Positions 24,838 through 33,203 of a stretch of DNA of 64,000 nucleotides are shown in pieces. The stretch comes from Longimicrobium sp. (GTDB lineage Bacteria; Gemmatimonadota; Gemmatimonadetes; Longimicrobiales; Longimicrobiaceae): the NCBI GenBank assembly GCA_036387335.1, contig DASVTZ010000217.1, positions 22,690-86,689 on the forward strand, written 5' to 3'. The translations under genes and the position numbers were made by a program. Every line of letters starts with the position of its first letter. The first letter of the stretch is position 1. The notes beneath the pieces were generated by a model that worked only from the letters and a program-made list of their open reading frames with translations, ran no database searches and was not told where the DNA came from.

Positions 24838-25940
24838 GCGAGCCCCTCCCCGCCGGCGAGCTGCCCCGCCTGCGCGAGCGGCTCCTGGCCTGGTTCGACG
24901 CCCACCGCCGCGACCTCCCCTGGCGCACCCCGCCCGGCGAAACCCCCGATCCGTACCGCGTCTGGCTCTCGGAGGTGATGCTCCAGCAGACGCGCGTGGA
25001 GACGGTGAAGCCGTACTTCGCCCGCTGGCTCGACCGCTTTCCGACCCTCCGATCGCTCGCCGAAGCTCCCCTGGACGACGTCCTCACGGCGTGGGAGGGG
25101 CTCGGCTACTACTCGCGCGCGCGCAACTTTCACCGCGCCGTCCGCGAGGTGGCGGAGCTCCACGCCGGCCGCGTCCCCGACGACCCGGCCGCCTTTCGCG
25201 CGCTCCCCGGTGTGGGGCGCTACACGGCGGGCGCGGTGATGTCGATCGCGTTCGGCCGCGGCGAGGCGCTGGTGGACGGCAACGTGCGCCGCGTCTTCGC
25301 CCGCTGGACGGACGACCCGGCCCCCGCCGAGCCCACCCTCTGGTCGCTCGCCGAGGCACTCGCCCCCGGCGCGCGGCCCGGCGACGTGAACCAGGCGGTG
25401 ATGGAGCTGGGCGCCACCATCTGCGTTCCGCGCGCGCCGCTCTGCGGCGACTGCCCGGTGCGCGAGCACTGCCGCGCCTTCCGCCACGGCACCCAGGCCG
25501 AGCGCCCCGCTCCCAAAAAAGCGAAGCCCACGCCGCACGAAGACACCGCCGTCGCCGTCGTCCAGCACGACGGCCGCACCCTCCTCGTCCGCCGCCCCGT
25601 CGATGCGCGGCTGGGCGGGATGTGGGCCTTCCCCGCCGCCGTGCGCCGCCGCGGCGAGAGCGTCGCCGCCGCCGCCGAGCGCGCGGTGCGGGACGGGCTG
25701 GCGCTGGAGGTGCGCGCCGGAGCCGCCATCGGCACGGTGAAGCACGCCTTCACCCACGTCCGCGCCAGCTACCACGCCGTCCGCTGCACCCTCCTCACCG
25801 GCGATCCGCGCCCTCTGCACTACGACGCCTGGGCCTGGGCCACCCCGGCCGATCTCTCCGGCTACGCCCTCCCCGTCGCCCAGCGCCGCATCGCCGCGCT
25901 GGCAGCGGAGCCGTCGCTGTTCAGCGGCGCCGAGGGCTGA
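24834..25940 (+). CDS. mutY: Adenine DNA glycosylase MutY
   Basis: About 368 residues, normal MutY length. The N-terminal catalytic domain has WLSEVMLQQTRVETV with the catalytic Glu, the helix-hairpin-helix LPGVGRYTAGAV and VDGNVRRVFAR with the catalytic Asp. The 4Fe-4S loop has the full Cys-X6-Cys-X2-Cys-X5-Cys (CVPRAPLCGDCPVREHC). The C-terminal NUDIX-like domain recognises 8-oxoG. The enzyme removes A mispaired with 8-oxoG. The start is problematic: no ATG, GTG or TTG lies in frame near the family N-terminus; the CTG at 24834, overlapping the upstream TGA, is the best candidate, otherwise an ATG at 24582. Confidence 0.93.
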   Translation: MSEPLPAGELPRLRERLLAWFDAHRRDLPWRTPPGETPDPYRVWLSEVMLQQTRVETVKPYFARWLDRFPTLRSLAEAPLDDVLTAWEGLGYYSRARNFHRAVREVAELHAGRVPDDPAAFRALPGVGRYTAGAVMSIAFGRGEALVDGNVRRVFARWTDDPAPAEPTLWSLAEALAPGARPGDVNQAVMELGATICVPRAPLCGDCPVREHCRAFRHGTQAERPAPKKAKPTPHEDTAVAVVQHDGRTLLVRRPVDARLGGMWAFPAAVRRRGESVAAAAERAVRDGLALEVRAGAAIGTVKHAFTHVRASYHAVRCTLLTGDPRPLHYDAWAWATPADLSGYALPVAQRRIAALAAEPSLFSGAEG

Positions 25941-25983
25941 CACGCGTCCGCGCGATCAAACCTTGCGTGAGTTCATTGCGGTA

Positions 25984-26033
25984 TTAACGGTTCAGCCGCT
26001 AACCTTTAATAACGTGCGTCCTTATCAAAGGTT
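25984..26033. promoter_or_regulatory. Candidate operator: three half-sites before the Fic gene
   Basis: TTAACGGTT (25984-25992), AACCTTTAA (26001-26009) and AAAGGTT (26027-26033) form two overlapping inverted repeats in an AT-rich island. AACCTTT and AAAGGTT are exact complements. The last half-site ends 49 bp before the Fic start codon. Confidence 0.55.
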
Positions 26034-26082
26034 CGCGGGTCCGCAGCGCATCGGTCCAGAACATCCAGCCCGGACGAGACCC

Positions 26083-27249
26083 ATGAGTAGAGCAGGCATC
26101 TGGGTGCGGCAGCAGCCCGGGCCAGAAGGGTTCTCGGCCTTCATCCCGGCGCCGCTTCCTCCATCTCCTCCGCTTGAGTTCACGCCGGAGCTCACGCGGA
26201 TCTACGAGGAAGCCGTCCACGCGGTGGGGCAGCTGGAGGGCGTCACGCGCACGATGGATCCCGACCGCCTCCTGTACATGTACGTTCGCAAGGAGGCGGT
26301 GCTGTCCAGCCAGATCGAGGGCACCCAGTCCACCCTCTCGAATCTTCTGGAGTATGAGAACGCCGCCGCGCCGGGAACGCCGCTGAGCGACGTGCAGGAG
26401 GTCTCGCGCTACGTCGCGGCGCTTTACCATGGCCTTCACCGCATCAGATCAGGCGAGCTGCCGTTGAGCCTGCGGCTGATCCGCGAGATGCACGGCGTCC
26501 TGATGCAGGAGGGGCGGGGCAGCGCGCGAAATCCCGGGGAGTTCCGGCGCACGCAGAACTGGATCGGCGGGACGCGCCCCGGCAACGCCCGCTTCGTGCC
26601 GCCGCCGCCTCACGAAATGCAGGCTGCGCTCGCAAACCTGGAGAACTTCCTCCACGACGAGCACGGGCATACCGCACCCCTGTTGAAGGCGGGGCTGGCG
26701 CACGTGCAGTTCGAAACCATCCACCCCTTTCTGGATGGGAACGGACGGATCGGGCGGCTGCTCATCAGCCTCGTATTCATGACCGAGCGCCTGCTCACGC
26801 AGCCCTTCTTCTACTTCAGCCTTTACCTGAAGGAGAACCGCGCCGACTACTACGATGCGCTCCAACGCGTCCGCACGCATGGCGATTGGGAGGGGTGGAT
26901 GCACTTCTACCTCGTGGGCGTCGAGGCAGTCGCGCGGCAGTCGGCCGATACCTCGCTGGCGCTGCGCACGCTGTTCGAGGAGGATCAGCGGCGCGTGATG
27001 AGGCTGGGGCGTGCCTCGGCGTCTACCGCCCGGGTGTACGAGTACCTGCGGCAGCGGGTCATCATCTCCATTCCGCGTGCCGTCAAAGAGCTCGTGATCG
27101 CGTGGCCGACCGTCAGCGGCGCACTCCAGCGGCTAGAGCAGCTCGGGATCGCCCGCGAAATCACCGGGAGGTCACGCGACCGGCTGTACGCGTACCATCA
27201 ACAGCTTCATCTGCTCGACCAGGGGACTCAGCCACCGGAACGCGGCTAG
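26083..27249 (+). CDS. Fic-family protein (class II, N-terminal inhibitory motif)
   Basis: A 388-residue protein. The Fic core motif is HPFLDGNGRIGR (214-225), with the catalytic His. The inhibitory helix motif S/T-X3-E-G/N is at the N-terminal side, SSQIEG (75-80), which makes this a class II, self-inhibited Fic. The C-terminal 90 residues look like a winged helix (VYEYLRQRVI, AVKELVIAWPTVSGALQRLE). The usual reaction is transfer of AMP to a protein hydroxyl. A winged-helix tail plus the palindromes upstream suggest autoregulation. ATG at 26083 chosen: the longer frame begins in the operator. Confidence 0.92.
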   Translation: MSRAGIWVRQQPGPEGFSAFIPAPLPPSPPLEFTPELTRIYEEAVHAVGQLEGVTRTMDPDRLLYMYVRKEAVLSSQIEGTQSTLSNLLEYENAAAPGTPLSDVQEVSRYVAALYHGLHRIRSGELPLSLRLIREMHGVLMQEGRGSARNPGEFRRTQNWIGGTRPGNARFVPPPPHEMQAALANLENFLHDEHGHTAPLLKAGLAHVQFETIHPFLDGNGRIGRLLISLVFMTERLLTQPFFYFSLYLKENRADYYDALQRVRTHGDWEGWMHFYLVGVEAVARQSADTSLALRTLFEEDQRRVMRLGRASASTARVYEYLRQRVIISIPRAVKELVIAWPTVSGALQRLEQLGIAREITGRSRDRLYAYHQQLHLLDQGTQPPERG

Positions 27250-27258
27250 CAGGTCCCG

Positions 27259-27669
27259 CTAGTCCGCGTACTCGAATTCGACCTCCTTTTTGATCTCCGG
27301 AAGCAGCGAGCGGCTGACGGGGCACTCGTGCGCGGCGCGCTCCAGGCGGGCGCGCTGTTCGGGGGTGAGGCTCGCGGGCATGCGGATGCGCACCGGGATC
27401 GCGTCCACGCGGCGTGGGTCGGCGCGCATGTGCTTGACGGCGATGAACTCGGCGGAGGCGAAGGGGATGCCTTCGCGCTGCGCGACGATGGCCATCGTGG
27501 TCACCATGCACGATGCTAGCGACGCCGCCAGCAGGTCCGTTGGAGAGAACGATGAGCCGTCGCCCATGTTGTCGCGCGGGGCGGCGGTGTTGAGCTGCGC
27601 GCCGGAGGGGCCGTGGCGCAGCTCCGTCTTCAGGTTGCCGGCGTAGCTGCCGGTGATCTCGACCGCCAT
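27259..27669 (-). CDS. OsmC-family protein (peroxiredoxin-like)
   Basis: A 136-residue protein from the ATG at 27669. The two redox Cys are visible in LLAASLASCMVTTMAIVA and HECPVSRSLLPEI, the OsmC/Ohr arrangement. The sequence resembles the YhfA/SACOL branch of OsmC proteins, which reduce organic or lipid hydroperoxides. It ends 9 bp after the convergent Fic stop, with no terminator visible between, and diverges from the beta-barrel gene at 27886. Confidence 0.9.
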   Translation of the reverse strand: MAVEITGSYAGNLKTELRHGPSGAQLNTAAPRDNMGDGSSFSPTDLLAASLASCMVTTMAIVAQREGIPFASAEFIAVKHMRADPRRVDAIPVRIRMPASLTPEQRARLERAAHECPVSRSLLPEIKKEVEFEYAD

Positions 27670-27730
27670 CGCGTCCTCGTGGGGTGTGGGTTCGGGGTGC
27701 GTTTCGTCATCGCGCGGTGTGTCACACTGT

Positions 27731-27807
27731 CCACTCAGTGGGTCAGCGGTGCGGAGCCATTTCGGGGGCTTTGCGGGCAAGATGAAACGCCGCAATCGCT
27801 TGCGCAA
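27731..27807. promoter_or_regulatory. Palindromes between OsmC and the beta-barrel gene
   Basis: CCACTCAGTGG (27731-27741) and TTGCGCAA (27800-27807) lie in the divergent gap; the second matches the palindromes before recQ. Confidence 0.3.
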
Positions 27808-27885
27808 ATGGCGGATTTCGGCACCCGCGTTGCCCTATGGAGTGGCGGCACCGGATTCATCCACCGTACGACCCTCAGAGGCACC

Positions 27886-28653
27886 ATGCGCTCGCGTTCC
27901 TCCATCCTCGCACTGCTGTTCGCCGCCGTACTCGTTCTTCCCGCTTCCGCGGACGCCCAGCACTGCCGCCACGACTGCGACGACCCTGACTACGATCGCG
28001 AAGAAGAGTGGGGCCCGCGCCGGCCGACCGGCGGCTACCTCGGCGGACGGCTGGAGCTCGCCAGGCCGCAGGGTGAGTTCGGTGAGTTCGTGGAGTCCGG
28101 TTTCGGCGGGAACGTGCACTACATCCACCGGCTGGACCGCGACGGGCTGATCGGCATTCGCGTGGATGGCGAGGCGATCACCTACGGCTACGAGCGGCAG
28201 CGCGTGCTCCTCAGCCCCACGGTCGGCGGGCGCATCCTGGCCGACCTGGTGACGACGAACAACGTCGCTTTCCTGGGCGTGGGCCCGCAGATCGGCACGC
28301 CGAACGGGACGCTGCGGCCGTACGCGCACGGCTTCGTGGGGGTCTCGTACCTCTTCACCTCGTCGTCGCTGGAGGGGAGCGCGAGCGGTGAGCCGTTCGC
28401 CAGCACGACGAATTTCGACGACGTGACCTTTGCGTACGGCGGCGGCGCGGGGCTCTACATCCCGCTGCGCCGCGGGCCGGCGCCGATCTCACTGGATCTG
28501 GGCGCCACCTACCGCAACGCCGGCCGCGCCGAGTACCTGCGCGAGGGCGACATCGTCGACAACCCGGACGGCTCCGTCACGCTCTTTCCGACGCGCAGCG
28601 ACACGGACATGCTGAGCTTCCACGTTGGCGTGACTGTGGGGCTCAGCCGGTAA
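27886..28653 (+). CDS. Outer-membrane beta-barrel-like protein
   Basis: A 255-residue protein from the ATG at 27886. A signal peptide (1-24, ending ADAQ) is followed by CRHDCDD and then regularly alternating amphipathic strands with Gly turns (GGYLGGRLELARPQGEF, AFLGVGPQIGTP, LRPYAHGFVGVSYLF) and a C-terminal strand FHVGVTVGLSR. That is the pattern of the small outer-membrane beta-barrel (OmpA-like/PF13505) superfamily. Cargo and function unknown. A terminator formed from a decayed type-A repeat follows. Confidence 0.8.
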   Translation: MRSRSSILALLFAAVLVLPASADAQHCRHDCDDPDYDREEEWGPRRPTGGYLGGRLELARPQGEFGEFVESGFGGNVHYIHRLDRDGLIGIRVDGEAITYGYERQRVLLSPTVGGRILADLVTTNNVAFLGVGPQIGTPNGTLRPYAHGFVGVSYLFTSSSLEGSASGEPFASTTNFDDVTFAYGGGAGLYIPLRRGPAPISLDLGATYRNAGRAEYLREGDIVDNPDGSVTLFPTRSDTDMLSFHVGVTVGLSR

Positions 28654-28660
28654 ACCGCGG

Positions 28661-28727
28661 GGCCTCACGCAGAGGCGCAGAGACGCAGGAGGAGGCGCGG
28701 AGAGGGTTCCGCGCCTTCTTCGTTTTT
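28661..28727 (+). terminator. Decayed type-A repeat acting as intrinsic terminator
   Basis: The type-A left arm TCACGCAGAGGCGCAGAGAC begins 10 bp after the stop of the beta-barrel gene. Downstream of it AGGCGCGGA (28693-28701) pairs with TCCGCGCCT (28708-28716), followed by TCTTCGTTTTT. The repeat therefore ends in a good terminator. Confidence 0.65.
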
Positions 28728-28776
28728 CGGGGGGTGCGGTGCCGTGGGCGGGGGGCGGGGCAGCGGCCGGCACGGG

Positions 28777-28880
28777 CAGCCACGTGGGGCGGCCCCTACG
28801 AGGATCCGGTTCGATGGGCGGGGATCGGGGCGGAGGCGAGGGTGGGCGGACACGCAGGTCCGCCCCTACCGGGTATCGGC
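28777..28880. repeat. Type-D repeats (GGGCAGCCACG..CCCCTAC units)
   Basis: Two imperfect units, GGGCAGCCACGTGGGGCGGC + CCCTAC (28778-28802) and GGCGGACACGCAGGTCCGCC + CCTAC, are short hairpins ending in CCCTAC. Relatives occur at 32994-33160 and 60745-60775. No gene is seen in 28728-28933. Confidence 0.65.
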
Positions 28881-28933
28881 GTGCGGAGGCGGGCGTGCGA
28901 GATCCGTGCGCCTCCGCGGAGATCCATGCAAAC

Positions 28934-29000
28934 ACCCCCTCCCCCAGGCAGTTTTGGGGGAGGGGGATGCGTCGCGGAGCGACGCTGGGGGTGGGGGCCC
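28934..29000. repeat. Type-C repeat, copy 1, abutting a stop codon
   Basis: Two hairpins, CCCCCTCCCCCA..TGGGGGAGGGGG and GCGTCGCGGAGCGACGC, then GGGGGTGGGGGCCC directly joined to the stop codon (TCA on this strand) of the minus-strand gene at 29001. Other copies are at 42467 and 60880, both also touching a stop codon. Confidence 0.85.
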
Positions 29001-29174
29001 TCAGGACGTCGTCGTGGTCGTGCTTTCGGTCGTCGTGGGGGTGGTGGTCTCGTCGTCGTCGTTGCCCATGAAGCGCATCGCGCCCCAGATCAGCGCGGCG
29101 AGGAGGACGAGGCCCAGGAGCCACGGGAGAAAGTTGGGTCCGCTGCGCTTCCGCTCGACGTTGATGTCCGCCAT
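29001..29174 (-). CDS. Small single-pass membrane protein with threonine-rich tail
   Basis: A 57-residue protein: basic N-terminus MADINVERKRSGPNF, one transmembrane helix (LPWLLGLVLLAALIWGAMRF) and an acidic Thr/Ser tail (NDDDETTTPTTTESTTTT). I do not recognise it. Positive-inside orientation would put the tail outside the membrane. The ATG at 29174 is preceded by GGAGGT; longer frames run into the intergenic region. It ends exactly at a type-C repeat. Confidence 0.7.
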   Translation of the reverse strand: MADINVERKRSGPNFLPWLLGLVLLAALIWGAMRFMGNDDDETTTPTTTESTTTTTS

Positions 29175-29264
29175 CTCGACCTCCAGGGGGGTACGGGGGC
29201 AGGCCGGCGTCCGGTGCGCGCCGTCAGGTTGGTGCGCGCCAATTCGCACGCGCCATGCCAGGGG

Positions 29265-30449
29265 CTATCCGACGCGCACGAAGAAAGCCTTGAGGTACGC
29301 CGTCTCAGGGATGGCGGGGTGCACCGGGTGGTCCGGGCCCTGGTGCCCCTGCTCCACCACCTGCAGCGACCGCCCCTGCCGCCGCCCGGCGCGCAGCACG
29401 GCATCCTGCAGCGATGCACGCGGCAGGTGGTACGAGCACGACGCGGACACCAGGATGCCATCCTGCTTCAGGACGTCCAGCGCCAGCGTGTTGAGGCGGC
29501 GATACGCTTCCTCGCCCTGCTTCACATCCTTCTTTCGCTTGATGAAGGCGGGCGGGTCCAGCACCACCGTGTCGAAGCGCTCCCCGTCCGCCGCGAGCTG
29601 GCGCAGCACGTCGAAGGCGTCGCCGCGTATGGACGAGACGCGATCCCCCACGCCGTTGAGGGCGGCGTTGCGGGCGACCATCTCCAGGGCAGGGGCGGAT
29701 GCGTCCACGCATACCACCGCGTCCGCGCCGGCCGCCGCCGCCTGCACTCCCCATCCGCCCACGTACGAGAAGACGTCGAGCACGCGCCCGCCGCGGACGT
29801 ACGAGGCGAGGCGCGCACGGTTCATCCGGTGGTCGTAGAACCAGCCCGTCTTCTGCCCCGCGACGGGCGCCTCGAACTTCACGCCGTTCTCCTCCAGCGG
29901 CAGCACGTCGGGAACCTCGCCCCACGCGGTCTCCACGTACGATGGCAGGCCCTCCAGCTCGCGCCCTCCCACGTCGTTGCGCAGCAGGATGCCGGCGGGG
30001 GCGAGCTCGTCGCGGAGCGCTTCCACGATCTCGTCGCGCACGCGTTCCATGCCGGCCGTGGTGATCTGCACGACGAGGCGGTCGCCGAAGCGGTCCACCA
30101 CCAGCCCAGGCAGCCCGTCGCTCTCACCGAAGACGGCGCGGTAGAAGGGGGTGCCGAAGACGGTGTCGCGCAGCGCGACCGCGCGGCGGATGCGGCCGCG
30201 GAGGAACGCGCGGTCGAGCTGGGCGTTGCGGTCGCGGCTCACCATGCGCACGGCGATCAGCGAGCGCGGGTTGACGTAGCCCACGCCCAGCGGCGCGCCG
30301 CGCGCGTCCTGCACCTCGGCCAGGTCGCCGGGCTGGAACGCAACCAGCGGCGTGGCAACCACATCCACCTCGTTGCTGAACACCCACAGGTGCCCGGCAC
30401 GTAGCCTGCGGTCTTCGTCCTTGCGGAGGCGGAGCGGGGGGAGCGTCAT
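29265..30449 (-). CDS. rlmI: Class I SAM-dependent rRNA large-subunit methyltransferase (RlmI-like)
   Basis: A 394-residue protein. An N-terminal PUA-like domain (LRKDEDRRLRAGHLWVFSNE) is followed by the EEHEP-type middle domain and a Rossmann methyltransferase domain with motif I VLDVFSYVGGWGVQAA, motif II VVCVDAS and motif IV VVLDPPAFIKRKKD. The C-terminal CSYHLPRASL is the usual RlmI motif VI region. E. coli RlmI makes m5C1962 of 23S rRNA; family membership is sure, the exact base is inferred. The ATG at 30449 matches the family N-terminus; the longer minus-strand frame is the shadow of the histidine kinase. Confidence 0.9.
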   Translation of the reverse strand: MTLPPLRLRKDEDRRLRAGHLWVFSNEVDVVATPLVAFQPGDLAEVQDARGAPLGVGYVNPRSLIAVRMVSRDRNAQLDRAFLRGRIRRAVALRDTVFGTPFYRAVFGESDGLPGLVVDRFGDRLVVQITTAGMERVRDEIVEALRDELAPAGILLRNDVGGRELEGLPSYVETAWGEVPDVLPLEENGVKFEAPVAGQKTGWFYDHRMNRARLASYVRGGRVLDVFSYVGGWGVQAAAAGADAVVCVDASAPALEMVARNAALNGVGDRVSSIRGDAFDVLRQLAADGERFDTVVLDPPAFIKRKKDVKQGEEAYRRLNTLALDVLKQDGILVSASCSYHLPRASLQDAVLRAGRRQGRSLQVVEQGHQGPDHPVHPAIPETAYLKAFFVRVG

Positions 30450-30611
30450 CGGCGTTGAATCCCTGGTCTTCGGAACCGTATCGAGCCCCGCGGCGGGCAC
30501 TGGCCGCGGGTGCGTGGGCGGTGCGCCCGCGCAAAACATACACCCGCGTCCCGCGCCGGGCACCTCCGCCCCATCGCGCCGCGCCCGTGCCGCACCCCGT
30601 TTCGCAGCAGA

Positions 30612-31769
30612 ATGGCCATCGACACACCCCTCGCCGCCGCACCCACCGACCGCCGCATCCGCGAGCTGGACCTGCTGCGCCGGCTGGCCGTGGAGACCGC
30701 CGCGTCGGTGGAGCCCGAGGAGATCTGGGCGGCCGTCTGCCGCCGCCTCCCCGAGCTGATGGGTGCGGACGCCGCGCTCCTCGCGCTTCCCGGCGAGGAG
30801 CCGCGCGAGTGGTGGGCGGCGGCCGAGTCCGAGCACGCCCCTGCCCTGCGCGCGCTCCTGGAGACGGCTCGACGCGGCGGGCGCACGGCATCGGCGGGGG
30901 GCGAGCTGGCGGCGGTGGCGGTGCCCATGCGCCCGCGCGGCGAGCCGGCGGCGCTGGTGGTGGGGTGGATCGATGGCGACGTCCCCCCCGGCGGCACCGC
31001 GCTGGTGGAGGCGCTCGCGGAGCAGACCGCGGTGGCCCTCGCCGGCGCCGCGCGCTACGCCGAGATGCGCGATGCGGCCGTGCGGCGCGACCGCTTCTTC
31101 AGCGCCATGAGCCACGACCTGCGCACCCCCATCACCGCCATCGTCGGCTACAGCGAGCTCCTGCAGGACGGCATCGTGGGCGAGCTCACCGAGCGGCAGC
31201 AGGAAATGATGGGGCGCATCTGCCAGGTCTCCGGCCACCTGTCGCAGCTCGTCAACGACATCCTGGACCTGGCCAAGCTGGATGCCGGCCGCATGGAGTT
31301 CCAGCTCCAGCCGATCCCCCTGGGCGAACTGCTGGAGGGCGCCATTTCGACGGTGGAGCCGCAGGCCACCGCGAAGGGGCTGCGGGTGAGCTTCGCGGAC
31401 CCGTCTGGGGTCGTGGTCTCGGCCGACGAGCCGCGCGTGCGGCAAATCCTCGTGAACCTGCTCTCCAACGCCGTCAAGTTCACCGAGAGCGGCGAGGTCG
31501 CCGTTTCCGCCGGCGTCGATGGGGAGCGTGGGTGGATCGAGGTGCGCGACACCGGGCCAGGGCTGCCCGGTGGGAGCGAGGAGGCGGTCTTCGAGGAGTT
31601 CTTTCAGCTCCAGACGGGCGGCAAGGGGAAGCGCGAGCCCGGCACTGGCCTGGGCCTCGCCATCGCGCGGCGCCTGGCTCGTGCCATGGGCGGCGACCTT
31701 ACCGCGCACAACGTGGATGGCGGCGGCGCGGCCTTCACCCTGTACCTCGCGCATCACGCCGAGAGCTGA
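30612..31769 (+). CDS. GAF-containing sensor histidine kinase
   Basis: A 385-residue cytoplasmic kinase. Residues 15-150 form a GAF-like domain. The phosphoacceptor H-box is FFSAMSHDLRTPITAIVGY (His168). The ATPase has the N-box NLLSNAVKF, the G1-like DTGPGLPGG, and G2 GTGLGLAIARRLA. There is no transmembrane segment and no receiver domain, and no response regulator gene is nearby, so it is an orphan sensor that would read an intracellular signal. It diverges from rlmI. Confidence 0.92.
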   Translation: MAIDTPLAAAPTDRRIRELDLLRRLAVETAASVEPEEIWAAVCRRLPELMGADAALLALPGEEPREWWAAAESEHAPALRALLETARRGGRTASAGGELAAVAVPMRPRGEPAALVVGWIDGDVPPGGTALVEALAEQTAVALAGAARYAEMRDAAVRRDRFFSAMSHDLRTPITAIVGYSELLQDGIVGELTERQQEMMGRICQVSGHLSQLVNDILDLAKLDAGRMEFQLQPIPLGELLEGAISTVEPQATAKGLRVSFADPSGVVVSADEPRVRQILVNLLSNAVKFTESGEVAVSAGVDGERGWIEVRDTGPGLPGGSEEAVFEEFFQLQTGGKGKREPGTGLGLAIARRLARAMGGDLTAHNVDGGGAAFTLYLAHHAES

Positions 31770-31771
31770 AG

Positions 31772-31866
31772 GCCTCACACAGAGCCACAGAGGGGTACGA
31801 AAAGACGAACGGAAAGGCGTTCTCCGCGCCTTTCCGTTCGTCTCCGTGCTCTCTGTGTGATGCTTT
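31772..31866. repeat. Type-B palindromic repeat, copy 4, forming a terminator
   Basis: TCACACAGAGCCACAGAGG starts 4 bp after the histidine-kinase stop; CTCTCTGTGTGA closes at 31860 and is followed by TGCTTTTTT. The centre is itself a near-perfect 15-bp hairpin (GACGAACGGAAAGGC / GCCTTTCCGTTCGTC). Confidence 0.88.
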
Positions 31867-31869
31867 TTT

Positions 31870-32748
31870 CTACTGCGCCGGAGTCGGAGCCGCGGGCGGC
31901 TTCTTCTCCATGCCGGGGGAGACGCGGTTGGCGAGGGCGTCGGTGTAGATCCGGCGCCAGTCGTTGAGCTGGCGCTGCGCGGTCGTGTCCTGCGGGTTCG
32001 CGAGGCCGCTCAGCCCGAGGAGCCCGGCGCTGCCGCCCGCGAAGCCCACCGTGGCCCACATCTCCTCGGTCACGGCGGGGCGGGCGCGGCGGAGCACTTC
32101 GAGGTTGCGGCCCACGGCGGACCGGGTTCCCATCTGCTCCTTGGCGCCGCGCTCCATCTCGGCGGCCTGGTCCTCGATCGCCTTGATGTTCTCCTCGGTG
32201 TAGCCCTGGAGCTGGCCCGAGGCCATCTGCGCGCGCAGCTCGTTCGCCTGCTGGCGCATCTGCTGCGCGGACTGCAGCTGTCCCTCGAGCATCGGCTTCA
32301 GCGTCAGGAAGCCGCCGATCTCGCCCATCCTCTCGCGAACGTACTCCATCTCGGCCGGGTTGTACTTGAGCGTGCGCGCCGAACGGACGTAGCTCCCGCC
32401 GATGCGGTCCATCATCCCCGCCGCGTCGCTCATGTTGCGCAGTCCGGCCATCACCCCGCCGCCCTTGGCGCGCTCCTCCATCCGCTGTACGCCGCCCGCT
32501 TCCTTGCGCACCAGGTCGAACTGCAGGAGGCTCGTCTTGAGGTACGCCTCCACCTGCTGCGGAGTGAGCGAGCTGTCGGCCGGCGCCTTGAACGACGCCT
32601 CCTCCTTCTCGGTCACCGCGACGGAGGTCTCCTGATCGACGTCCTCGGGCTTGGCGCCTGCCTCGGAGTCGCCACCGCCGCCGCACGCGGCCAGCGCGGC
32701 GCCCAGCACGAGAACGGAAAGACGGCGAAAGGTTGTGGGAAAGGTCAT
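31870..32748 (-). CDS. Hypothetical lipoprotein with coiled-coil region
   Basis: A 292-residue protein from the ATG at 32748. The signal peptide ends in the lipobox LAAC, so it is lipid-anchored. The mature part is rich in Glu, Gln and Ala, with long helical stretches (VEAYLKTSLLQFDLVRKEAG, LKPMLEGQLQSAQQMRQQAN) likely to form coiled coil. The C-terminus is Pro-rich. Not recognised; a periplasmic structural or scaffold role is possible. Confidence 0.75.
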   Translation of the reverse strand: MTFPTTFRRLSVLVLGAALAACGGGGDSEAGAKPEDVDQETSVAVTEKEEASFKAPADSSLTPQQVEAYLKTSLLQFDLVRKEAGGVQRMEERAKGGGVMAGLRNMSDAAGMMDRIGGSYVRSARTLKYNPAEMEYVRERMGEIGGFLTLKPMLEGQLQSAQQMRQQANELRAQMASGQLQGYTEENIKAIEDQAAEMERGAKEQMGTRSAVGRNLEVLRRARPAVTEEMWATVGFAGGSAGLLGLSGLANPQDTTAQRQLNDWRRIYTDALANRVSPGMEKKPPAAPTPAQ

Positions 32749-32875
32749 CGCTGTAACCTCTGGAGTCTTCGGGGAAAACGGGGCGTACGGAGGGAGGTAA
32801 AGCACGCGCCCGTGGGGAACGGACGGTGCACACGGTGCACGCAAACCCGTGCGATGTCAAGGGTTTTGAGGGGAT

Positions 32876-33170
32876 GGGGCCCTCACCCCCGGCTCGTTAC
32901 ACTCGCCTGCCCCCTCTCCCGATAACAGGAGAGGGCTGCGCCCTCACGTTATCGAGAGAGGGGGCGTATGTCGTTGCGCACTCCGCAGATCCGGTAGGGG
33001 CGCGAGTTATCGCGCCCACCCTCGCCCCCGCCTCGACCTCTGCCGATTTACATCGACCTCGTAGGGGCAGACCTGTGTGTCTGCCCGCCCTCGCCCCACC
33101 TCGATGTCTGCCCTCGCGACCGAACCCGTAGGGGCCGCCCCGCGTGGCTGCCCGTGCCCGCCGCCGCGCC
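32876..33170. repeat. Cluster of mixed short palindromic repeats
   Basis: The block contains CCCTCTCCCGATAACAGGAG with GTTATCG partners (32918-32965) and three type-D units ending or starting in GTAGGGGC (32994, 33061, 33130). The gap 32749-33203 has no coding signal. Confidence 0.65.
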
Positions 33171-33203
33171 ACCCCCATGCACCGCGCATCGAACCCCGCC
33201 GCC

